This document shows positions 50,946-60,147 of a DNA stretch of 64,000 nt, piece by piece. A program made the translations under genes and the position numbers. Source of the stretch: an uncultured Kocuria sp. (lineage in GTDB: Bacteria > Actinomycetota > Actinomycetes > Actinomycetales > Micrococcaceae); assembly GCF_947500125.1 (NCBI RefSeq), contig NZ_CANMRA010000004.1, positions 1 to 64,000 on the forward strand. The letters run 5' to 3'. Numbering within the stretch: the stretch's first letter is position 1; each line of letters begins with the position of its first letter. Below the pieces are notes generated by a model that was not told the DNA's origin, did no database searches, and was given only the letters and a program-made list of their open reading frames with translations.

Positions 50946-52403
50946 ATGGCACTGCTGGACACATCGGAGTGGACCGGAAAGATCTACGTCAACGGGTGGC
51001 GCGAAGGCCGCGGCGGCACCGAGGACGTCAAAAACCCGTCGACGGACGAGACGCTGGGGCAGATCGGCTTCGCGTCCCCCGAGGACGTGTACGAGGCGGC
51101 GGAGAAGGCCGCGGCGGCCCAGAAGGAGTGGGCGGCGCTGAAGCCCTCCGAGCGCGCCGCGGTGCTGCGCCGCGCCGGCCTCCTGTTCGAGGAGCACGCC
51201 GAGGAGGTCATGGACTGGGTGGTCCGGGAGACCGGGGCGATCCAGCCCAAGGCCGGGCTGGAGGCCTCGGTCGCGGCCGCGGAGTGCTACGAGTCCTCCG
51301 CGCTGCCGACCCACCCGCACGGGGAGTACCTGCCCTCCGACGCCCCGCACTGGTCGCTGTCCCGCCGGGTGCCGGCCGGGGTGGTCTCGGTGATCTCGCC
51401 GTTCAACTTCCCGCTGATCCTCTCGATCCGCTCGGTGGCACCCGCCCTGGCCCTGGGCAACGCGGTGCTGCTCAAGCCGGACCCCCGCACCTCGGTCACC
51501 GGTGGCGCGCTCATCATGCGCGTGTTCGAGGAGGCCGGGCTGCCGCCCGGCGTCCTGCAGCTGCTGCCCGGCGGCGGTGACGTCGGCGCCGCCACGGTCG
51601 AGGCCCCGCAGGTGGACATCGTGTCCTTCACCGGGTCCACGGCGGCGGGACGGCACGTGGGCGCGGCCGCGGCGCAGCACCTCAAGCGCGCCCACCTGGA
51701 GCTCGGCGGCAACAACGTGGTCATCGTCCTGCCGGGTGCCGACGTGGACCTGGCCGCCGGGGTCGGGGCGATGGGCTCCTTCTTCCACCAGGGCCAGATC
51801 TGCATGACCACCGGGCGCCACCTGGTGCACGAGGACCTGCACGACGAGTACGTGGACAAGCTCGCGGCGAAGGCGGAGGCGCTGGTGGTCGGGGACCCCT
51901 CCGCGGGACCCGTGCACCTGGGCCCGATCATCGACGAGCGCCAGCTCAAGTCCATCGACGCGATCGTGCAGGAGACCGCCATCGCCGGCGCCCGGGTGGT
52001 CGCCGGCGGCTCCCACGACGGGCTGTTCTACCGGCCCACCGTGCTCGCCGACCTCACCCACGAGATGACGGCGTGGAAGGACGAGATCTTCGGGCCGGTG
52101 GCACCCGTGATGAAGGTCAGCAGCGCCGAGGAGGCCGTGGAGTTCGCCAACGCCTCCGAGTACGGCCTCTCGGTGTCCATCATCGGGGAGGTCGGCGAGG
52201 CCATGAAGATCGCCGACCGGATCCGCTCCGGCAAGATCCACATCAACGAGATGACGGTCGCCGACGAGGCCAACGCCCCCTTCGGCGGCACGGGCGCCTC
52301 GGGCACCGGCTCCCGCTTCGGCGGGCCGACCGCCAACATCGACGCGTTCACCGAGACGCAGTGGATCACGATCAGCCCGGACGTCCCGCACTACCCGTTC
52401 TGA
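50946..52403 (+). CDS. Benzaldehyde/vanillin dehydrogenase-like aldehyde dehydrogenase
   Basis: A 485-residue aldehyde dehydrogenase. Catalytic Cys286 is in HQGQICMTTGR, Glu252 in LELGGNN, Asn154 in SPFNFP and Lys177 in LLKPDP. The C-terminal PFGGTGASGTGSRFGGPTANIDAFTE pattern (G-T-G-A-S-G-x-G-x-R-F-G-G) and the ICMTTGRH motif are typical of benzaldehyde and vanillin dehydrogenases. It could feed vanillate to the vanAB operon 20 kb away, or oxidise other aromatic aldehydes. ATG 50946 follows CCCGAGGAGTTCGACCC. It appears monocistronic with a hairpin at 52421-52442. Confidence 0.87.
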   Translation: MALLDTSEWTGKIYVNGWREGRGGTEDVKNPSTDETLGQIGFASPEDVYEAAEKAAAAQKEWAALKPSERAAVLRRAGLLFEEHAEEVMDWVVRETGAIQPKAGLEASVAAAECYESSALPTHPHGEYLPSDAPHWSLSRRVPAGVVSVISPFNFPLILSIRSVAPALALGNAVLLKPDPRTSVTGGALIMRVFEEAGLPPGVLQLLPGGGDVGAATVEAPQVDIVSFTGSTAAGRHVGAAAAQHLKRAHLELGGNNVVIVLPGADVDLAAGVGAMGSFFHQGQICMTTGRHLVHEDLHDEYVDKLAAKAEALVVGDPSAGPVHLGPIIDERQLKSIDAIVQETAIAGARVVAGGSHDGLFYRPTVLADLTHEMTAWKDEIFGPVAPVMKVSSAEEAVEFANASEYGLSVSIIGEVGEAMKIADRIRSGKIHINEMTVADEANAPFGGTGASGTGSRFGGPTANIDAFTETQWITISPDVPHYPF

Positions 52404-52420
52404 GCACCGCCCCCTGACGG

Positions 52421-52442
52421 GCACCACCCCGTCCGGTGGTGC
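52421..52442. terminator. 8-bp hairpin after the aldehyde dehydrogenase gene
   Basis: GCACCACC pairs with GGTGGTGC around CCGTCC, 17 bases after the stop. Confidence 0.6.
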
Positions 52443-52466
52443 GCCGCGGGGGCGGGAGGTCGTCGG

Positions 52467-52472
52467 TAGCCT
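52467..52472 (+). promoter_or_regulatory. -10 element TAGCCT of a leaderless-type promoter
   Basis: TAGCCT ends six bases before the GTG at 52479, and no ribosome binding site is present. Confidence 0.45.
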
Positions 52473-52478
52473 GGACCG

Positions 52479-53831
52479 GTGACCACGACCTCCCGCCCCC
52501 GCGGCCTCAACCGGCAGATTCTGGCCCTGGCCGTGCCCGCCTTCGGGGCGCTCGTGGCCGAGCCGCTGTTCCTGCTGGCGGACTCCGCGATCGTCGGCCA
52601 CCTCGGCACTCCTCAGCTCGCCGGCGTGGGCGTGGCCGCGGCCGTCCTGCAGACGGTCGTGGGGCTCATGGTCTTCCTCGCCTACAGCACCACCCCGGCG
52701 GTCGCCCGGCACCTCGGCGCCGGCCGGCTGCAGGAGGCCGTGGCGGTGGGGCGGGACGGACTGTGGGTGGCCGCGGGGCTCGGCCTGCTCCTGTCCGCCG
52801 CGGGCTGGGCGGCGGGCCGACCGTTGCTGGCGCTGATGGGCGCGCGCGGCGAGGTGCTGGAGCACGGCGTCGTCTACCTGCACTGGTCCCTGCCCGGGCT
52901 GACCGCCATGCTCCTGGTGCTCGCGGCCACCGGGGTGCTGCGCGGGCTCCAGGACACCAGGACCCCCCTGCTCATCGCGGGGATCGGGGCCGCGGCCAAC
53001 GCGGGGCTCAACCTCCTGCTCGTCCACGGCGCCGGCCTGGGGGTGGCCGGCGCGGCGATCGGCACGAGCGCCGTGCAGTGGGCCATGGCGCTGGCGTACC
53101 TGCGGATCCTCCGCCGGCTCGCCCGCGAGCACGGCGTGGGGCCCGCGACCACGTGGCCGCGGCTGCGCTCGCACCTCACCGTGGGCTCCTGGCTGATGCT
53201 CCGCACCGTCTCCCTGCGGGTGGCCATCCTCGCGACCGTCCTGGTGGTCACAGGGCAGGGCGCCCAGAACCTCGCGGCGCACCAGCTCGTGATGACGGTG
53301 TTCAACTTCCTGGCGTTCGCCCTCGACGCCCTCGCGATCGCCGCGCAGGCGCTGCTGGGCCGGGACATGGGGGCGCGGGACGTCGAGGACCCCGCGCAGC
53401 GCCGGGCGATCCGGGCCCTGATGAACCGGCTGGTCCTGTGGGGGCTCGGCTTCGGCGTGGTGACGGGCCTCGTCGTGGCCTTGGTCGGCACGCGCCTGGG
53501 CTTCCTGCTCAGCCCCGATCCCGCGGTGCAGGCCCTGTTCGCGGCGGCCCTGCTGGTGGTGGCGGTCGGCCAGCCGCTGGCGGCCTACGTGTTCGTCCTG
53601 GACGGCGTGCTCATCGGGGCCGGGGACGCCCGCTACCTCGCGGTGGCGGGGGTGCTCAACCTCGCGGTCTACGCCCCGCTGCTGGTGCTCGTCGCGCTCC
53701 TCGCCGGGGCGGGGACCGGTGGGTTCGTGTGGCTGTGGGCCGCCTACGCCGGCGGCTACCTGGGGGCCCGCGCCCTGACCCTGGGGCTGCGCGCCCGCGG
53801 CGACTCCTGGCTGCTCCGGAACGCTCGGTAA
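52479..53831 (+). CDS. MATE-family multidrug exporter (DinF-like)
   Basis: A 450-residue membrane protein with twelve helices in two MATE repeats. The first repeat has ALVAEPLFLLADSAIVGHLGTPQLAG (V-A-E-P-L-F-L-L-A-D-S-A-I-V-G-H-L-G), the DinF-subgroup signature. The G-V-L-R-G-L-Q-D-T-R-T-P motif ends helix 4. The second repeat has AAHQLVMTVFNFLAFALDALAIAAQALLG. It would export cationic compounds with Na+ or H+. The start is GTG 52479 with a leaderless-type promoter. A universal stress protein gene follows with its own promoter. Confidence 0.9.
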   Translation: MTTTSRPRGLNRQILALAVPAFGALVAEPLFLLADSAIVGHLGTPQLAGVGVAAAVLQTVVGLMVFLAYSTTPAVARHLGAGRLQEAVAVGRDGLWVAAGLGLLLSAAGWAAGRPLLALMGARGEVLEHGVVYLHWSLPGLTAMLLVLAATGVLRGLQDTRTPLLIAGIGAAANAGLNLLLVHGAGLGVAGAAIGTSAVQWAMALAYLRILRRLAREHGVGPATTWPRLRSHLTVGSWLMLRTVSLRVAILATVLVVTGQGAQNLAAHQLVMTVFNFLAFALDALAIAAQALLGRDMGARDVEDPAQRRAIRALMNRLVLWGLGFGVVTGLVVALVGTRLGFLLSPDPAVQALFAAALLVVAVGQPLAAYVFVLDGVLIGAGDARYLAVAGVLNLAVYAPLLVLVALLAGAGTGGFVWLWAAYAGGYLGARALTLGLRARGDSWLLRNAR

Positions 53832-53870
53832 CAAGCGGGAGCGCACCCGAGGGATGTGGGGCGGATCACC

Positions 53871-53876
53871 TACGAT
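53871..53876 (+). promoter_or_regulatory. -10 element TACGAT of a leaderless-type promoter
   Basis: TACGAT is a good -10 match and ends six bases before the ATG at 53883. Confidence 0.55.
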
Positions 53877-53882
53877 GCAGAC

Positions 53883-54875
53883 ATGAACAGTGATTCCCGC
53901 GCAGAGAACCAGTCCACCGCCGACTCCGGGCACAACGTGGTGCTCGTCGGCATCGACGGCTCCGACCAGGCCCGGCACGCGCTCGAGCGAGCCCTCGACG
54001 AGGCCCGGGCCCAGGACCTGACGGTGCGCCTGCTGGGCGCCTACCCGGTCATCGGGGTCGGGGACCCCGGGCTCGAGATGCGGTTCACCGAGGCCGTCAT
54101 GAAGGAGAACGCCGACCACCTGGCGGAGGCCCGGCAGACCGTGGAGCAGGCGGGGCTGCCCGTCGAGGTCGTGGAGGCGGCCGGGGACGCCGCCAAGGCC
54201 GTCGTGGAGCAGTCGGGCGAGGCCGCCCTCGTGGTCATGGGCAAGCGCGGCCGCGGCGGTGCGCTGCGCGGCCGGCTGGGCTCCGTGTCCGCGGCGGTCG
54301 CGGCGCACGCCAAATGCCCGGTCATCATCGTCCCCGAGGCCGCGGAGAGCCGGCACACCGAACGGCACACCGAACGGCGCGGCGGCAGCGCGGGCGACTT
54401 CGCGCTGGAGGCCGAGGGGCCGGTCAAGGCGGACGAGATCGACTTCACCGGCCGGGTGGTCGTGGGCCTGGACGCCCTCGGCTCGCGCAGCCCGGCGCTG
54501 GGGAAGGCCGTGGCGTACGCCCAGGAGCACGGCAAGGCCCTGGCGCTGGTCTCCGTGAACGGCGCCCTGTCCGGCACGCCGTCCTGGTTCCAGGACGAGT
54601 TCAATCAGGCCCGGTACTTCCACGAGGCCGACCAGAAGCTCACCCAGATCTCGGACGAGATCGCCGCGCAGCACCCCGAGCTGACGGTGGAGCACCACAT
54701 CTTCGTGGGCCGCCCGGCCCGCATCCTGATGAACGCCACCCACTCCGCGGACCTGGTCGTGGTGGGCTCCCGCGGCATCGGCGGCTTCCGGGGGCTGCTG
54801 CTCGGCTCGGTGTCCCAGGCGGTGCTGGAGAACGCCACCGGCTCGGTCATGGTGGTGCCCGCGCACCGCTCCTGA
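53883..54875 (+). CDS. Two-domain universal stress protein
   Basis: A 330-residue protein with two UspA domains, about 17-150 and 185-326. ATP-binding loops G-2x-G-9x-G are visible in the first (MGKRGRGGALRGRLGSVSAAV) and clearly in the second (VVGSRGIGGFRGLLLGSVS). A His/Glu/Arg-rich linker (SRHTERHTERRGG) containing a short direct repeat joins them. It is followed 52 bases downstream by a second, similar protein, an evident tandem duplication. Such proteins bind ATP and accumulate under starvation or oxidative stress. Confidence 0.9.
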   Translation: MNSDSRAENQSTADSGHNVVLVGIDGSDQARHALERALDEARAQDLTVRLLGAYPVIGVGDPGLEMRFTEAVMKENADHLAEARQTVEQAGLPVEVVEAAGDAAKAVVEQSGEAALVVMGKRGRGGALRGRLGSVSAAVAAHAKCPVIIVPEAAESRHTERHTERRGGSAGDFALEAEGPVKADEIDFTGRVVVGLDALGSRSPALGKAVAYAQEHGKALALVSVNGALSGTPSWFQDEFNQARYFHEADQKLTQISDEIAAQHPELTVEHHIFVGRPARILMNATHSADLVVVGSRGIGGFRGLLLGSVSQAVLENATGSVMVVPAHRS

Positions 54876-54927
54876 GCACGCCTTCCCGGCACCCCACCCC
54901 CACGGCGACCTCAGGGAGCAGCAGCAC

Positions 54928-55821
54928 ATGGCGGAACAGATCGTCGTCGGATACGACGGCTCCGAGAACAGCGAGCGCGCCCTCGACTGGGCGATCCGGG
55001 AGGCCGGCGCCCGCGAGGGCGAGCTCAAGGTGGTGGTCTCCATGGGGCGGCCCGTCGCCGTGGACCCCAGTCTCTACGGGCCGTTCCTGGAGGCGATCGA
55101 GGAGGAGGCGGACAAGATCGCCGGCACCGCCGTCGCCCGGGCCCGGGACGCCGGCGTCACGGCGTTCGCGGTGGTCGAGCGCGGTGACGCCGCCGGGGTG
55201 CTCGTGCACGAGTCGGAGCACGCCGCGGCCCTGGTGCTCGGGCGCCGCGGCCGCCGCGGGGTGCGCGGTCGCCTCGGATCCGTCACGGCCGCGGTGTCCG
55301 CGCACGCGAAGTGCCCCGTGATCGTGCTCCCGGACCGCTGGGACCCCCAGGAGAGGGCCGCCCGTGGCGCGGCCGGACCCTTCACGGGACGCGTGGTGGT
55401 CGGCGTGGACCGGCTCGGACGGGACAACCCGGCCGTCCTGGCGGCCGGGCGGTACGCCGAGCGGCACGGCGCGGGCCTGGCGCTGATCACCGTGGTCCCG
55501 GAGACGCTGAGCATGCCGACGGGCTCCGTCGACCTGGACCGGGCCGTGCGCGAGCAGCTCACCGAGCCCGCCCGCACCCTCGTGGACCAGGTCGCGGGGT
55601 CGGTCCGGAAGGACCACCCGGACCTGGACGTCCAGACGTTCGTCTTCTCCGGCCTGCCCGCGGACCAGATCGTGGAGGCCGGGCGGTCGGCGGAGCTCGT
55701 GGTGGTCGGCAGCCGCGGCTACGGCGGGTTCCGGGGGCTGCTCATGGGCTCCGTCTCGCAGGCCGTGCTCAACGAGGGCGAGGGCCCCGTGATGGTGGTC
55801 CCGAACCGCCGCAAGGACTGA
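54928..55821 (+). CDS. Two-domain universal stress protein, tandem paralogue
   Basis: A 297-residue paralogue of the preceding gene with UspA domains at about 4-130 and 150-294. The loops are LGRRGRRGVRGRLGSVTAAVS and VVGSRGYGGFRGLLMGSVSQAV. It lacks the His-rich linker of the upstream copy. ATG 54928 follows CAGGGAGCAGCAC. The two are probably co-transcribed from the promoter at 53871 and may form heterodimers. No DosR-type regulator is adjacent. Confidence 0.9.
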   Translation: MAEQIVVGYDGSENSERALDWAIREAGAREGELKVVVSMGRPVAVDPSLYGPFLEAIEEEADKIAGTAVARARDAGVTAFAVVERGDAAGVLVHESEHAAALVLGRRGRRGVRGRLGSVTAAVSAHAKCPVIVLPDRWDPQERAARGAAGPFTGRVVVGVDRLGRDNPAVLAAGRYAERHGAGLALITVVPETLSMPTGSVDLDRAVREQLTEPARTLVDQVAGSVRKDHPDLDVQTFVFSGLPADQIVEAGRSAELVVVGSRGYGGFRGLLMGSVSQAVLNEGEGPVMVVPNRRKD

Positions 55822-55944
55822 CCCGTCCGCCTGCAGGAGGGGCCCGGCCGCGCAGCTCCGCCTCCGGGGGGATCCCCCGACCGGCGCCGGCAGGCCATCC
55901 TGGGGACGAGCCCGCGGACCGGCCGCGGACGGAGGGAGCGCGCC

Positions 55945-56817
55945 GTGGACCGCAGAGCACCCGTCGTGACCGCCCTGGTCCTCGCCGCGCTCACCGGGTG
56001 CTCGGCCCCGGTGCAGGTCCCGGACCCGCCGGCCGGGTCCAACGTCCTGGACTCCGCCGACGTCCTGACGGACGCGCAGGAACAGGAGCTCGACACCCTG
56101 ATCGAGGACCGCAGCGTCACCACGGACGCCGCACGCGTCGCCGTGCTCACGGTGGAGGAGGCGGACGGGCCGATCGAGAGCTACGCTCGCGAGGTCGCCA
56201 CGGCGTGGGAGGTGGGTGACGCCGGGGCGGGCAACGGCGTGCTCGTGGTCGCCGCCACCGCGGACCGGGAGCTGCGGATCGAGTCGGCGGACGGGGTGCG
56301 CGAGAGCTTCTCCGACGACGAGGCGCAGCGGGTGGTCGACGACGTGCTGGCGCCGGCCTTCGCGGACGAGCGCTACGCCCAGGGCCTGGGCGAGGCCGTC
56401 GAGCAGATCTATGTCTACGCGCAGGGCGGGGAACCACCGCAGGAGCCCTTCGACTGGGTGCTGCTGGGCTGGATCGCGGGCGCCTTCGGCCTGGTCGGCG
56501 TGCTGGTGGCGTGGTGGATCGCTGCGGACCTCCGCCGCCGGCGCCGGATCGCCGACGAGGAGCTCCGGGCGGCCCGGCAGCGCGACCCGGAGCTGCGGCT
56601 CACCGAGGAGCAGCGCGCGGCGTACCGGAAGTACCGCTACCACCACCGCAAGCAGGACGCTGTGACGAACCCCGCCGTGTGGCTGCCGCTCTACCTGGCC
56701 AACCCGGCGCTGTACTCCGGCGGCTCGAGCGGTGGCACGAGCGGCGACGGACAGGGCGGGTCCTCGTTCGGCGGGGGCGGCGGCTTCACCGGCGGCGGGG
56801 CGTCCGGCAGCTACTGA
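55945..56817 (+). CDS. TPM-domain lipoprotein
   Basis: A 290-residue envelope protein. The signal peptide ends in the lipobox ALTGC (Cys19). The TPM (TLP18.3/Psb32/MOLO-1) domain spans about 33-155, with SNVLDSADVLTDAQEQELD, then ARVAVLTVE, then GNGVLVVAATADRELRIES. A transmembrane helix follows (about 172-192), then a basic cytoplasmic segment, and a Gly/Ser-rich tail ending GGGASGSY. The combination of lipobox and a later membrane helix would tether it at both ends. TPM proteins are linked to membrane-protein repair or phosphatase activity, but the bacterial role is unclear. The start is GTG 55945. Confidence 0.83.
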   Translation: MDRRAPVVTALVLAALTGCSAPVQVPDPPAGSNVLDSADVLTDAQEQELDTLIEDRSVTTDAARVAVLTVEEADGPIESYAREVATAWEVGDAGAGNGVLVVAATADRELRIESADGVRESFSDDEAQRVVDDVLAPAFADERYAQGLGEAVEQIYVYAQGGEPPQEPFDWVLLGWIAGAFGLVGVLVAWWIAADLRRRRRIADEELRAARQRDPELRLTEEQRAAYRKYRYHHRKQDAVTNPAVWLPLYLANPALYSGGSSGGTSGDGQGGSSFGGGGGFTGGGASGSY

Positions 56818-56865
56818 GCCGCCCCGCGCACCCGGGGGCGGAGGCCGCCGGGCGCGCGGGCCCGG

Positions 56866-57468
56866 TCAGGCGGGGAGCCGGCGCCGGGCGGCCACGAGAG
56901 AGAGCAGGTGCCGGTGCACCGTGGTCTCCCCGGTCAGCTCGGGGTGGAACGAGATGCCGACGACGGCGCCGCTCGCCACCGCGACCACCGCGCCCCGGTG
57001 CCGGGCGAGGACCTCGACGCCCTCGCCGACGCGGGTCACCGCGGGGGCCCGGATGAAGGCCGCGCGCACGACGTCCCCGCCGCCGCCCCAGGCCAGCGCG
57101 ACCTCCTCGGAGGCCGTCTGGGGGCCGAACGCGTTGCGGGCCACCGTGACGTCCAGGACCTCGAGGGACTGCTGGCCGGGGGCGGGGTCCTCGATGCCGG
57201 ACGCGAGCAGGATCAGCCCGGCGCACGTGCCCAGCGTGGGCAGACCGCCGAGCACGGCGTCCCGCAGCGGCTCCCGCAGCCCGAACAGGCGCAGCAGCCG
57301 GTCCACGGTGGAGGACTCCCCGCCGGGCAGCACGATCGCGTCCAGCCCGGCGAGCTGCTCGGCCGTCTTCACGAGCACGGGCTCGGCGCCGAGCTCCCGC
57401 AGCATCGCGGCGTGCTCGGCGACCCCGCCCTGCAGGGCGAGGACGCCGACGCGGGGCGCGGAACTCAC
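56866..57468 (-). CDS. pdxT: Glutaminase subunit of pyridoxal 5'-phosphate synthase
   Basis: A 200-residue class I glutamine amidotransferase. The triad is Cys82 (LGTCAGLIL), His175 and Glu177 (SFHPELTGE), and the oxyanion region is [13 protein letters not shown]. It releases ammonia from glutamine and passes it to PdxS, making PLP from ribose 5-phosphate and glyceraldehyde 3-phosphate. The start is GTG 57468, overlapping the pdxS stop by four bases, which keeps the subunits balanced. The operon is divergent from pdxR. Confidence 0.96.
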   Translation of the reverse strand: MSSAPRVGVLALQGGVAEHAAMLRELGAEPVLVKTAEQLAGLDAIVLPGGESSTVDRLLRLFGLREPLRDAVLGGLPTLGTCAGLILLASGIEDPAPGQQSLEVLDVTVARNAFGPQTASEEVALAWGGGGDVVRAAFIRAPAVTRVGEGVEVLARHRGAVVAVASGAVVGISFHPELTGETTVHRHLLSLVAARRRLPA

Positions 57469-58430
57469 CAGCCGCGCTCCGCGAGCCGGTGCGGGGCCGG
57501 GAGGTCGCCCACGTTGATGCCGACCATCGCCTCGCCGAGCCCGCGGGAGGCCTCGGCGATCTTCTCCGGGTCGTCGAAGTAGGCGGTGGCCTTCACGATC
57601 GCCTGCGCCCGGGCCGCGGGGTTGCCGGACTTGAAGATCCCGGAGCCCACGAACACGCCGTCGGCGCCGAGCTGCATCATCATGGCGGCGTCCGCGGGGG
57701 TGGCCACGCCGCCGGCGGTGAACAGCACGACCGGCAGCTTCCCGGTGCGGGCGACCTCGAGGACAATGTCGTAGGAGGCCGCGAGCTCCTTCGCCTTCAC
57801 GTAGAGGGCGTCGGGGGAGATTCGGTAGAGGGCCTGCAGCTCGGCGATCTGCCCGCGGATGGTGCGGATGTGCTTGGTGGCCTCGGAGACGTCGCCGGTG
57901 CCGGCCTCGCCCTTCGACCGGATCATGGCGGCGCCCTCGGCGAGCCGGCGCAGGGCCTCGCCCAGGTTGGTGGCCCCGCACACGAACGGGACGGTGAAGC
58001 GCTGCTTGTCGATGTGGTTGACGTAGTCGGCGGGGGAGAGGACCTCGGACTCGTCGATGTAGTCGACCTTCAGGTGCTCGAGCACCTGCGCCTCCACGAA
58101 GTGGCCGATGCGCACCTTCGCCATGACGGGGATGGAGACGGCGGCCTGGATGCCCTCGATCAGGTCGGGGTCGGACATGCGGGCCACGCCGCCCTGTGCG
58201 CGGATGTCCGCCGGCACGCGCTCGAGGGCCATCACAGCCACGGCGCCGGCGTCCTCGGCGATGCGGGCCTGTTCGGCGGTGACGACGTCCATGATGACGC
58301 CGCCCTTGAGCATGTCGGCGAGGCCGCGCTTGACGAGCGGCGAGCCGGTCAGCGGGGTCGCGTCCGAGGCGGCGGTGCGGGCGGTGTCGCCGGCGGAGTT
58401 CTGGGCAGGGGTGGTCTGCAGTTCGGTCAT
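57465..58430 (-). CDS. pdxS: PLP synthase subunit PdxS
   Basis: A 321-residue (beta/alpha)8 synthase. Conserved residues are in [10 protein letters not shown] (catalytic Asp), [13 protein letters not shown] (substrate Lys) and [13 protein letters not shown] (second Lys). The [28 protein letters not shown] stretch ([11 protein letters not shown]) binds phosphate. It forms PLP with ammonia from PdxT. ATG 58430 lies nine bases after GGAGG; an ATG nine bases earlier is too close to that site. An N-terminal extension of about 25 residues is normal in actinobacteria. The operator repeats at 58453-58498 lie just upstream. Confidence 0.97.
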   Translation of the reverse strand: MTELQTTPAQNSAGDTARTAASDATPLTGSPLVKRGLADMLKGGVIMDVVTAEQARIAEDAGAVAVMALERVPADIRAQGGVARMSDPDLIEGIQAAVSIPVMAKVRIGHFVEAQVLEHLKVDYIDESEVLSPADYVNHIDKQRFTVPFVCGATNLGEALRRLAEGAAMIRSKGEAGTGDVSEATKHIRTIRGQIAELQALYRISPDALYVKAKELAASYDIVLEVARTGKLPVVLFTAGGVATPADAAMMMQLGADGVFVGSGIFKSGNPAARAQAIVKATAYFDDPEKIAEASRGLGEAMVGINVGDLPAPHRLAERGW

Positions 58431-58452
58431 GAGGTCCATCCTCCGGCCGCAA

Positions 58453-58498
58453 GTGGTCCACCGACAGGTCCACCATCGATAGAATCTGTTGGACCACC
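58453..58498. promoter_or_regulatory. Repeated GGTCCACC / TGGACCA motifs, probable PdxR operators
   Basis: Three related sites lie between pdxS and pdxR: GTGGTCCACC (58453-58462), AGGTCCACC (58466-58474) and the partly inverted GTTGGACCACC (58488-58498). The first is preceded by AA, giving AAGTGGTCC, which resembles the PdxR site AAAGTGGWCTA described in Corynebacterium glutamicum. A -10-like TAGAAT for pdxR lies at 58480-58485 between the sites. Confidence 0.65.
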
Positions 58499-58527
58499 CA
58501 AAATTCTGGAGGACGAGGAGCCGGCCC

Positions 58528-60078
58528 GTGCGACACCCCCACGACGTCGAGCTGCCCGTGCGCGTGGACCGCGCCGACCCCGCGCCGCTGCCTGCCCAGC
58601 TCGTCCAGCAGCTGCGGGAGCTGGTGGTCTCGGGGACCCTGCGCCCCGGGGACCCGCTGCCCTCGACGCGCGGGCTCGCCGCCCGGCTGGGGATCTCGCG
58701 AGGCTCCGTGGTCACCGCCTACGACCAGCTCCACGGCGAGGGATACCTGCACGCGACCAACGGGGCCACGGTGGTCCACCCCGATCTGGCCCGCTCCCGC
58801 GCGGAGCCCCCGGCGGCCCGGCCCGGCCCCCGCCCGTCCGTGCCGCCGCCGCGCCGGGTCCGGGAGCGGCCCATGATCGACCTCACGCCGGGACGGCCCG
58901 ACACCGGGCGGCTGGCCACCCCGCAGTGGCGCGCCGCGTGGCGGGACGCCGCGGCCGCCGCCGGGACGGGAGCGCCCCCGCCCCAGGGCTCGGAGCCGCT
59001 GCGCGAGCAGATCGCCGAGCACCTGCGGCTGATGCGCGGCGTGGTCCGGGACCCCGAGGACCTCTTCGTCACGGCGGGCGCCCGGGACGGGCTCCAGCTG
59101 CTGCTCGCGGTGCTCGGCGGCCACGCGGGCCGCGGGCTGCGGGTCGCCGTCGAGGACCCCGGCTACCCCTCGCTGCGCCGGGTGCCGCAGCGGCTCGGCC
59201 ACGAGGTGCTGCCGGTGCCGATCGACGACCAGGGCCTGGACCCCGCCCGTCTCCCGTCCGGCGCGTGGTCCGGCCCGGGGGAGTGGGAGGTCGAACGGTC
59301 CCCGGACGCCGTGATCGTGACCCCCAGCCACCAGTACCCCCTCGGGGCGTCGATGCCCGCCGCCCGCCGGCTCGAGCTGCTCGGCTGGGCGCGCGCCCAC
59401 GACGCGCTGATCGTGGAGGACGACTACGACTCCGAGCTGCGCTACGTGGGCGAGCCGCTCCCCGCGCTGTCCTCCCTCGACCACGCCCCGGGCGCGGTCC
59501 CGGAGCCGCCCGCCCCGGGACGGCTGCTGGGCGCCGGCGGCCACGTGGCCACGCTGGGCTCCTTCACCAAGGTCCTCGTCCCCGGGCTGGGGGTCGGCTA
59601 CCTGCTGGCCCCGCCCGCCCTCCGGGAGGACCTCCTGAGGCTGCGCACGGACCTGGGCAACCCGGCCTCCGCGGTCGCCCAGGACGCCATGGCCCGTTTC
59701 CTGTCCGACGGCGGACTGCGCCGGCACACCGCCCGGATGCGGCGGGAGTACCGGCGCCGGCGGGACCTGCTCGGCGCGGCCCTCGCGGAGGTCCGCGGGG
59801 TGCGGGCCGTGCCCATGGACGGCGGGCTGCACGCCGTCCTCGAGTTCACCGGGGAGGTGCCGTTCGAGGAGCAGGACGTCGTGGACCGTGCCGCCGCCGC
59901 GGGCGTGCGGGTGGCGGCGCTGGGCTCGTACTGGGCGCACGGGGCCCGGGGCGGCCGCCGCGGCGTCGTCGTCGGCTTCGGCGCCACCGGTGCCGCCCCG
60001 GAGGGCGACGCCCTGACGGACGCCCTCGCGGTCCTGGCCCGGGTGCTCGCAGCACCCGGCCACGGCTCCGCTCGCTAG
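58528..60078 (+). CDS. pdxR: MocR-type regulator of vitamin B6 synthesis
   Basis: A 516-residue MocR-family protein. Residues about 10-80 form the GntR winged helix ([19 protein letters not shown], then [19 protein letters not shown]). Residues about 115-505 form an aminotransferase fold that binds PLP, with the Schiff-base Lys in [17 protein letters not shown] and the [11 protein letters not shown] motif. In Corynebacterium and Streptococcus PdxR activates pdxST when PLP is low. It is divergent from pdxST with operator repeats between. GTG 58528 was chosen because it lies after GGAGGACGAGGAG and directly before the conserved region. Confidence 0.93.
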   Translation: MRHPHDVELPVRVDRADPAPLPAQLVQQLRELVVSGTLRPGDPLPSTRGLAARLGISRGSVVTAYDQLHGEGYLHATNGATVVHPDLARSRAEPPAARPGPRPSVPPPRRVRERPMIDLTPGRPDTGRLATPQWRAAWRDAAAAAGTGAPPPQGSEPLREQIAEHLRLMRGVVRDPEDLFVTAGARDGLQLLLAVLGGHAGRGLRVAVEDPGYPSLRRVPQRLGHEVLPVPIDDQGLDPARLPSGAWSGPGEWEVERSPDAVIVTPSHQYPLGASMPAARRLELLGWARAHDALIVEDDYDSELRYVGEPLPALSSLDHAPGAVPEPPAPGRLLGAGGHVATLGSFTKVLVPGLGVGYLLAPPALREDLLRLRTDLGNPASAVAQDAMARFLSDGGLRRHTARMRREYRRRRDLLGAALAEVRGVRAVPMDGGLHAVLEFTGEVPFEEQDVVDRAAAAGVRVAALGSYWAHGARGGRRGVVVGFGATGAAPEGDALTDALAVLARVLAAPGHGSAR

Positions 60079-60147
60079 ACTGACCCGTGCCCCGCGGGCC
60101 GTTCCGCCGGGGCCTCCCCGCCCGCACGTCCCCTCGAAAGGCGCACC

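Noticed and set aside
50892-55043. A 1383-codon open frame on the minus strand
   Set aside because: It lies opposite four well-supported genes (aldehyde dehydrogenase, MATE, universal stress protein). Its product is His/Asp/Gly/Arg-rich with no domain. Such antisense frames are common where third codon positions are almost all G or C.
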